Origin: Patescibacteria group bacterium
GTDB lineage: Bacteria; Patescibacteriota; Patescibacteriia; Patescibacteriales; GWC2-42-12
Assembly (NCBI GenBank): GCA_018827685.1
Contig: JAHJXD010000050.1
Span: 1-16,432, forward strand
Direction: 5' to 3'
DNA length: 16,432 nucleotides
Shown here: piece after piece, positions 12,720 through 16,432 of the stretch
How positions within the stretch are numbered: the stretch's first letter is position 1
Layout of the letters: each line of letters starts with the position of its first letter
Notes under the pieces: model-generated
Told to the model about the DNA's origin: nothing
What the model saw: the letters and a program-made list of their open reading frames with translations, nothing else
The model's database searches: none
Translations under genes and position numbers: made by a program

Positions 12720-13592
12720 ATGCAAAAAATAACAAAAGCAGTGGTGGCTGTTGCTGGATCAGGCACAAGACTTTTGCCTGCTACTAAAACAATGCCAAAG
12801 GAAATGTTGCCGATTGTTGACAAACCGATTATTCAGTTAGTAGTGGAAGAGCTGGTGGCCGCAGGCATTGAAGATATAGTTTTAGTCACTAAGTGGGACA
12901 AGAAGCCGCTAGAAGATCATTTTGATTATAATTGGGCATTGGTTGATGATTTAAAAAAAGCCGGTAAAGATAAATTAATAGAAGAGATAAAAAAAATTGC
13001 CAATCTAGCCAATTTTATTTATGTAAGGCAAAAAGGGCCGTATGGCAATGGTACGCCGGTTTTATCAGCGGCCAGCATTGTTAAAAATGAACCGTTTATG
13101 TTTGTCTGGGGCGATGATTTAGTGAAGTCAAAAGTTCCTTTTGCCAAACAAATGGCGGATGATCATAATAAAACCGGCCACCTAATGATCGGCGTGCAGA
13201 AAGTACCTAAAGAAGAAGTAATTCGCTATGGCATTGTTAAAATAAAAAAGCACAGTATGCAAATTCAAGATATAGTTGAAAAACCCAGCATTAAAGAAGC
13301 GCCATCCTGCTTCGCTGATTTTGGTCGTATGATTTTAAATCAAGAAATTGTTGATATTTTAAAAAATTTGCCATTGGGTAAAAACAATGAGCTTTGGATT
13401 GTTGACGCTATTAAACAATATGTTAAACAAGGCGGTAAATTTTACGCCAAGAAAATTCAACACGGCGAATGGCTGACTACCGGCGACCCGTTGAATTACA
13501 TGAAAACTAATTTAAAATATGCTTTTGATCGCGCCGACATCGGTCCGGAGATTAAAAAGTTTACCAAAGAGCTATTAAAGAACTGTGGCTAA
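12720..13592 (+). CDS. galU: UTP-glucose-1-phosphate uridylyltransferase
   Basis: A 290-residue nucleotidyltransferase making UDP-glucose from UTP and glucose-1-phosphate in the cytoplasm. The product feeds glycosyltransferases such as the two GT2 enzymes upstream. The signature is clear: AVVAVAGSGTRLLPATK and PKEMLPIVDKPIIQ at the N-terminus, the VRQKGPYGNGTPVLSA uridine site, FVWGDDLV with the metal-binding Asp, YGIVKI, the VEKP motif and the late GEWLTTGDPLNYM. Length is as expected for bacterial GalU. The gene is bracketed by two inverted MITE-like elements, so its transcription may start within the left one. A closely related thymidylyltransferase is less likely given VEELVAAGIEDIVLVT and overall length. 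Confidence 0.93.
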   Translation: MQKITKAVVAVAGSGTRLLPATKTMPKEMLPIVDKPIIQLVVEELVAAGIEDIVLVTKWDKKPLEDHFDYNWALVDDLKKAGKDKLIEEIKKIANLANFIYVRQKGPYGNGTPVLSAASIVKNEPFMFVWGDDLVKSKVPFAKQMADDHNKTGHLMIGVQKVPKEEVIRYGIVKIKKHSMQIQDIVEKPSIKEAPSCFADFGRMILNQEIVDILKNLPLGKNNELWIVDAIKQYVKQGGKFYAKKIQHGEWLTTGDPLNYMKTNLKYAFDRADIGPEIKKFTKELLKNCG

Positions 13593-13596
13593 CTCT

Positions 13597-13738
13597 AATT
13601 GTTTATTGTGTAAAAATATTATTTTTCAGCGTAGATCAGCGTAATTATCAGCGTTTGATCAGCGGAAACTTGGCTTAAAGTATGAATTTTATAAATCACC
13701 AAAATTGTAGACAAATAATTTTTACACAGAAACTAATT
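13597..13738 (-). repeat. MITE-like element right of galU (inverted copy)
   Basis: About 142 bp, aligning with the left element in the opposite orientation (roughly three quarters identical by eye). Ends are AATTGTTTATTGTGTAAAAA and TTTTTACACAGAAACTAATT. The interior carries CAGCGTA and ATCAGCG units, complementary to the CGCGGAT units of the left copy. It ends directly against the start codon of the next gene at 13739. Confidence 0.7.
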
Positions 13739-14734
13739 ATGAAATATGATATTATAACAATAGGCGGCGCGACCGAAGATATAACTTTTTATACTAACGA
13801 AGGAATTTTAATCAATAACAAAAAAGATTTAATCAGGCAAAGATTATTGGCTTTTGAGTATGGCGCTAAAATTAAGATTGACAAGTCTTTCTCTGGTTTT
13901 GGTGGCGGCGCCTCTAATGTCGCGGTTGGTCTGGCTAATTTTGGTTTTAAGACAGCTTGTCTTTGCGCTATTGGCGAAGATGTTCGAGGTCAGAAAATTT
14001 TAGATAATTTTCAAAAGCGGGGCGTTGACATAACCTTAGTGCAAAAAATTAAAAATATTGAAACCGGCTTTTCTTTTTTATTAGTCGGGCCTGCCAACGA
14101 ACATATTGTTTTTTCTAACCGCGCGGCTAACAACGAATTAATTATTAATAATTTTCAAACCGAAATTTTATATCAAAGCGAATGGATATATTTGACTTCA
14201 TTATCCGGAGAATGGAAAAATAATTTAGAAAATATTTTTTCCGTAAAAAATAAAAAAATCGCATGGAATCCGGGCCATCGGCAGATATTAACCGGCGTAC
14301 AAGGCATAGGAAAATATTTTAAAAAAACAACCTGTTTGATCATTAATAAAGACGAAGCCATAGAATTAGTTGTGTCTGATAAAAAATATAAAAATAAGAG
14401 TCATGTTTATTTAAATAATGTAAAAAATTTACTTTTAGTTTTAAGTTCTTACGGTTCTAAAATTGTTGTAATTACCGCCGGCCTGGATGGAGCTGATGTC
14501 ATGTCTGAAGGTAAAATTTATCATCAGCCAATCATAAAAGAAAAACAGCGCGTCGATACCACTGGAGTAGGAGATGCTTTTGGTTCGGCTTTTGTCGCCG
14601 GACTGGAATTATATAAGCAAGACATTAAAAAATCATTATTTTTAGCTTCAAAAAATGCTGCTTCAGTAGTTAGCGTTCCAGGCGCGCAGAATGGTTTATT
14701 AAGTAAAAAAGATAATTATGAAAGTTTCAATTGA
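13739..14734 (+). CDS. PfkB-family carbohydrate kinase
   Basis: A 331-residue ribokinase-like sugar (or nucleoside) kinase. The N-terminal MKYDIITIGGATEDITFY and SGFGGGASNVAVGLANFG bind the sugar. The C-terminal DTTGVGDAFGSAFVAGL holds the anion hole and the catalytic Asp (GVGDAF), and KNAASVVSVPGAQNG follows. Length is typical. An in-frame ATG at 13682 lies inside the MITE-like element; I chose 13739 because the protein begins there with the family's usual first strand. The end overlaps the start of pduL by 17 bp, so the two are translated together. The substrate is not determined; ribose, adenosine, fructose-6-phosphate and related sugars are all possible. Confidence 0.9.
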   Translation: MKYDIITIGGATEDITFYTNEGILINNKKDLIRQRLLAFEYGAKIKIDKSFSGFGGGASNVAVGLANFGFKTACLCAIGEDVRGQKILDNFQKRGVDITLVQKIKNIETGFSFLLVGPANEHIVFSNRAANNELIINNFQTEILYQSEWIYLTSLSGEWKNNLENIFSVKNKKIAWNPGHRQILTGVQGIGKYFKKTTCLIINKDEAIELVVSDKKYKNKSHVYLNNVKNLLLVLSSYGSKIVVITAGLDGADVMSEGKIYHQPIIKEKQRVDTTGVGDAFGSAFVAGLELYKQDIKKSLFLASKNAASVVSVPGAQNGLLSKKDNYESFN

Positions 14735-15308
14735 AATATCGGCTCGCCACGTTCATCTATCAAAACCAGATTTAGAAATATTATTTGGTAAAGGCTTTGA
14801 ATTATCAAAATTTAAAGATTTATCCCAGCCTGGACAATTTGAGACCAAAGAAACCGTTAAATTAGTCGGTCCGCGCAAAGAGCTTGACGGTGTTAGAATT
14901 TTAGGTCCATGTCGCGCGCAAACGCAAGTCGAAGTATCAAAAACCGAAGCTCGCGCCCTAGGTTTAAATCCGCCGGTAAGAGATTCTGATAATTTAGACC
15001 ACACGCCCGGAGTAAAAATAATCGGGCCTAAAGGTCAAGTTGATTTAGCCAGCGGCGTGATTTTAGCTTTAAGACATATTCATATTGATCCAGCGACCGC
15101 GGCCGAACTCGGAGTAAAAAATTATGACCGTGTTAAAGTTGACACGATTGGCTTGCGCGACTTGCTATTTGAAAACGTTTTAATCAGGATTGACCCTTGC
15201 TCCAGATTGGCCATGCATATTGACACGGATGAAGCCAACGCGGCCGGGATTGATAAAGATAATCATAAAGGGGAAATAATAGTAAATAATATTTTAAGCA
15301 AAAAATAA
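14718..15308 (+). CDS. pduL: PduL-type phosphate acyltransferase (phosphotransacetylase)
   Basis: A 196-residue enzyme exchanging phosphate and CoA on acyl groups (acetyl-CoA to acetyl-phosphate, or propionyl). PduL is built from two similar beta-barrels, and both halves are visible. The first has SARHVHLSKPDLE (His 11 and 13), and the second LRHIHIDPATAAELGV with the second pair of metal-binding His. GQFETKETVKLVGPRK and LGPCRAQTQVEVSKTEA are conserved. No N-terminal encapsulation peptide is seen and no microcompartment shell genes are nearby. A role in fermentative acetate and ATP formation with an acetate kinase elsewhere is therefore more likely than a carboxysome-like organelle. Overlap with the upstream kinase gene shows coupling. 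Confidence 0.93.
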   Translation: MKVSIEISARHVHLSKPDLEILFGKGFELSKFKDLSQPGQFETKETVKLVGPRKELDGVRILGPCRAQTQVEVSKTEARALGLNPPVRDSDNLDHTPGVKIIGPKGQVDLASGVILALRHIHIDPATAAELGVKNYDRVKVDTIGLRDLLFENVLIRIDPCSRLAMHIDTDEANAAGIDKDNHKGEIIVNNILSKK

Positions 15309-15344
15309 GAAATAATTACGCAATAAGTTTAATAATTTTAAAAT

Positions 15345-16163
15345 ATGAAAGCCGGTAAATTAATTTTAATTTCGACAATTTTAATAATAACGTGGTTTTT
15401 CGCGGTTTGTTATTCGGCTAAAATAGCAGAAACTTCTTCCTTAACTGCGTCCGGAGCAAGCCCTGACGCTATTGCCATTAGAGTTGTTCCTAATCCAGAC
15501 CATTATTCTCCGTTAAGATGGTATAAAAAAAATATTAAAATTCAAGGCTCGCCCCAGTCTTTGGTAATTGACGGTTATGAAGCGGTTAGGGATGGCAGAA
15601 CGGTTTATGTTAATGCTGCCAATATTTCCAATAATAATTTTTTTACTAATATTTATATAATTTCCTATAATCAGGAAGCAGAAAATAAGACAATTGATGT
15701 TTTCAGCCAGCTTTTGTCTCATTGGGAATTTAATACTAATATTCTGTTGTCGCAAGATAAAGACAACGTCAGAGCAGACACTAAACGTTTGGCTGATTTA
15801 GCGGAAATTAAAATAGCTTTAGACAACTACGGGAAAACCCATAATGGCGATTTTCCTGCTTTAACCGTTGGCTCTTATGTAGTCGGTAAGTCCATTTCGG
15901 TTTGGCCTAGCTGGTCAGCCACCTTAGGTAAAGAATTGGGCATAACCCTGCCCATAGATCCGGTTAATAAATTAGGAACCTGTTTAGGCTATGATGATAC
16001 AACTTGCTGGAATCAGACAACCCAAAAATTTGCCGGCGTGCCACCTAATAGCCGCGTTTATATTTATACCTATGATGGCACTAAAAAATCATATAATGTT
16101 TGCGGTTTAATGGAGTCAAGCTATTTAACTACTTTAGAACAGGGCGCGTGTATTAGTTTATAA
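15345..16163 (+). CDS. Membrane-anchored protein with pilin-like C-terminal region
   Basis: A 272-residue protein of no named family. Residues 5-25 are hydrophobic, giving an N-terminal anchor or signal peptide. The middle part (about 40-130) looks like a beta-rich extracellular domain containing SLVIDGYEAVRDGRTVYVNA. The C-terminal part (about 145-272) begins with RADTKRLADLAEIKIALDNY and HNGDFPAL, continues with WSATLGKELGITLPIDPVN and ends with paired Cys. This pattern matches the globular half of GspG-like pseudopilins in Patescibacteria, although here it is not at the usual N-methylated helix. It probably acts at the cell surface. The next gene starts 1 bp after its stop. Confidence 0.55.
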   Translation: MKAGKLILISTILIITWFFAVCYSAKIAETSSLTASGASPDAIAIRVVPNPDHYSPLRWYKKNIKIQGSPQSLVIDGYEAVRDGRTVYVNAANISNNNFFTNIYIISYNQEAENKTIDVFSQLLSHWEFNTNILLSQDKDNVRADTKRLADLAEIKIALDNYGKTHNGDFPALTVGSYVVGKSISVWPSWSATLGKELGITLPIDPVNKLGTCLGYDDTTCWNQTTQKFAGVPPNSRVYIYTYDGTKKSYNVCGLMESSYLTTLEQGACISL

Positions 16164-16164
16164 T

Positions 16165-16432
16165 ATGTTTAAAAAAATTTTTAAAATTATCGCGATTATT
16201 GTTGGAATAGTATTAATGCTTTTTTTCTCACTTTTCTTTTACAAGAATTGGCAGGTTAACCGAGGCGATTTAGTTAAATGGGAAGGTGTATGGTATACAA
16301 AACAAGAATTAAAAGAAAAATTTCCACCTCAATATATAGAAGTTCCTGCAAAAAATACTCCTGAACAAGTATACACAATTTTTAGGCAAGCTCTGCTTGA
16401 CAATGATATTGAAAAGGCGCTGGAGCAGATTA
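16165..16432 (+). CDS. Membrane-anchored protein, partial (runs off the window)
   Basis: An open frame from ATG 16165 to the window end gives 89 residues. The N-terminus MFKKIFK is followed by a single membrane segment (about 8-26), then an extracytoplasmic start NWQVNRGDLVKWEGVWYT and a helical part with NTPEQVYTIFRQALLDND. It starts 1 bp after the previous stop, so it is translationally linked. No family can be assigned from this fragment. Confidence 0.65.
   Translation, partial: MFKKIFKIIAIIVGIVLMLFFSLFFYKNWQVNRGDLVKWEGVWYTKQELKEKFPPQYIEVPAKNTPEQVYTIFRQALLDNDIEKALEQI

Noticed and set aside
13682..13738. Upstream ATG at 13682 as start of the PfkB kinase
   Set aside because: The added residues come from the MITE-like element, and the family's first strand starts at 13739.

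Overview
The window looks like a piece of a Candidate Phyla Radiation (Patescibacteria, Parcubacteria-like) chromosome. Reasons: genes are strongly AT-rich and tightly packed; no clear Shine-Dalgarno sequence stands before any start; the metabolism is minimal (PduL-type phosphotransacylase, PfkB kinase); many membrane-anchored orphan proteins are present; and GC-rich hairpin repeats sit between the genes. TGA ends one gene and TAG ends several, so the standard bacterial code applies. The lineage is an inference from gene style; no rRNA is present.

Left half (1-7077) is accessory DNA. A cut-off IS30-type transposase end is followed by a structured GC-rich element (copy A, minus orientation). 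Next comes a compact operon: a small HTH regulator, a 632-aa nuclease-methyltransferase, and a two-TRD specificity protein. Together these look like a BcgI-like (Type IIB) restriction-modification system without a separate HsdR. The specificity gene stops exactly where copy B (plus orientation) begins. Copy D (minus) then opens a second unit: another HTH regulator, a Tic20/DUF4870-like membrane protein, and two membrane-anchored cysteine-rich proteins, the second broken by an in-frame TAG. Degraded copy C (plus) closes this unit next to tRNA-Gly(CCC). Each unit is therefore [element(-)]-HTH-cargo-[element(+)], with element heads facing the cargo.

The elements share a long nested hairpin. Where their sequences differ, both arms of the stems change together, and one 17-nt hairpin is replaced by an unrelated hairpin of the same size. 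This is the most interesting signal in the window.

Right half (7078-16432) is more conventional. A DD-carboxypeptidase fused to an RlpA-like domain precedes ftsE-ftsX, so this is a cell-wall and division cluster. After tRNA-Gln(TTG) come two GT2 glycosyltransferases and galU, which fit surface polysaccharide synthesis. galU is bracketed by two inverted 130-140 bp MITE-like elements. A PfkB-family kinase overlaps pduL. The window ends with an anchored protein bearing a pilin-like C-terminal region and a partial membrane-anchored ORF.
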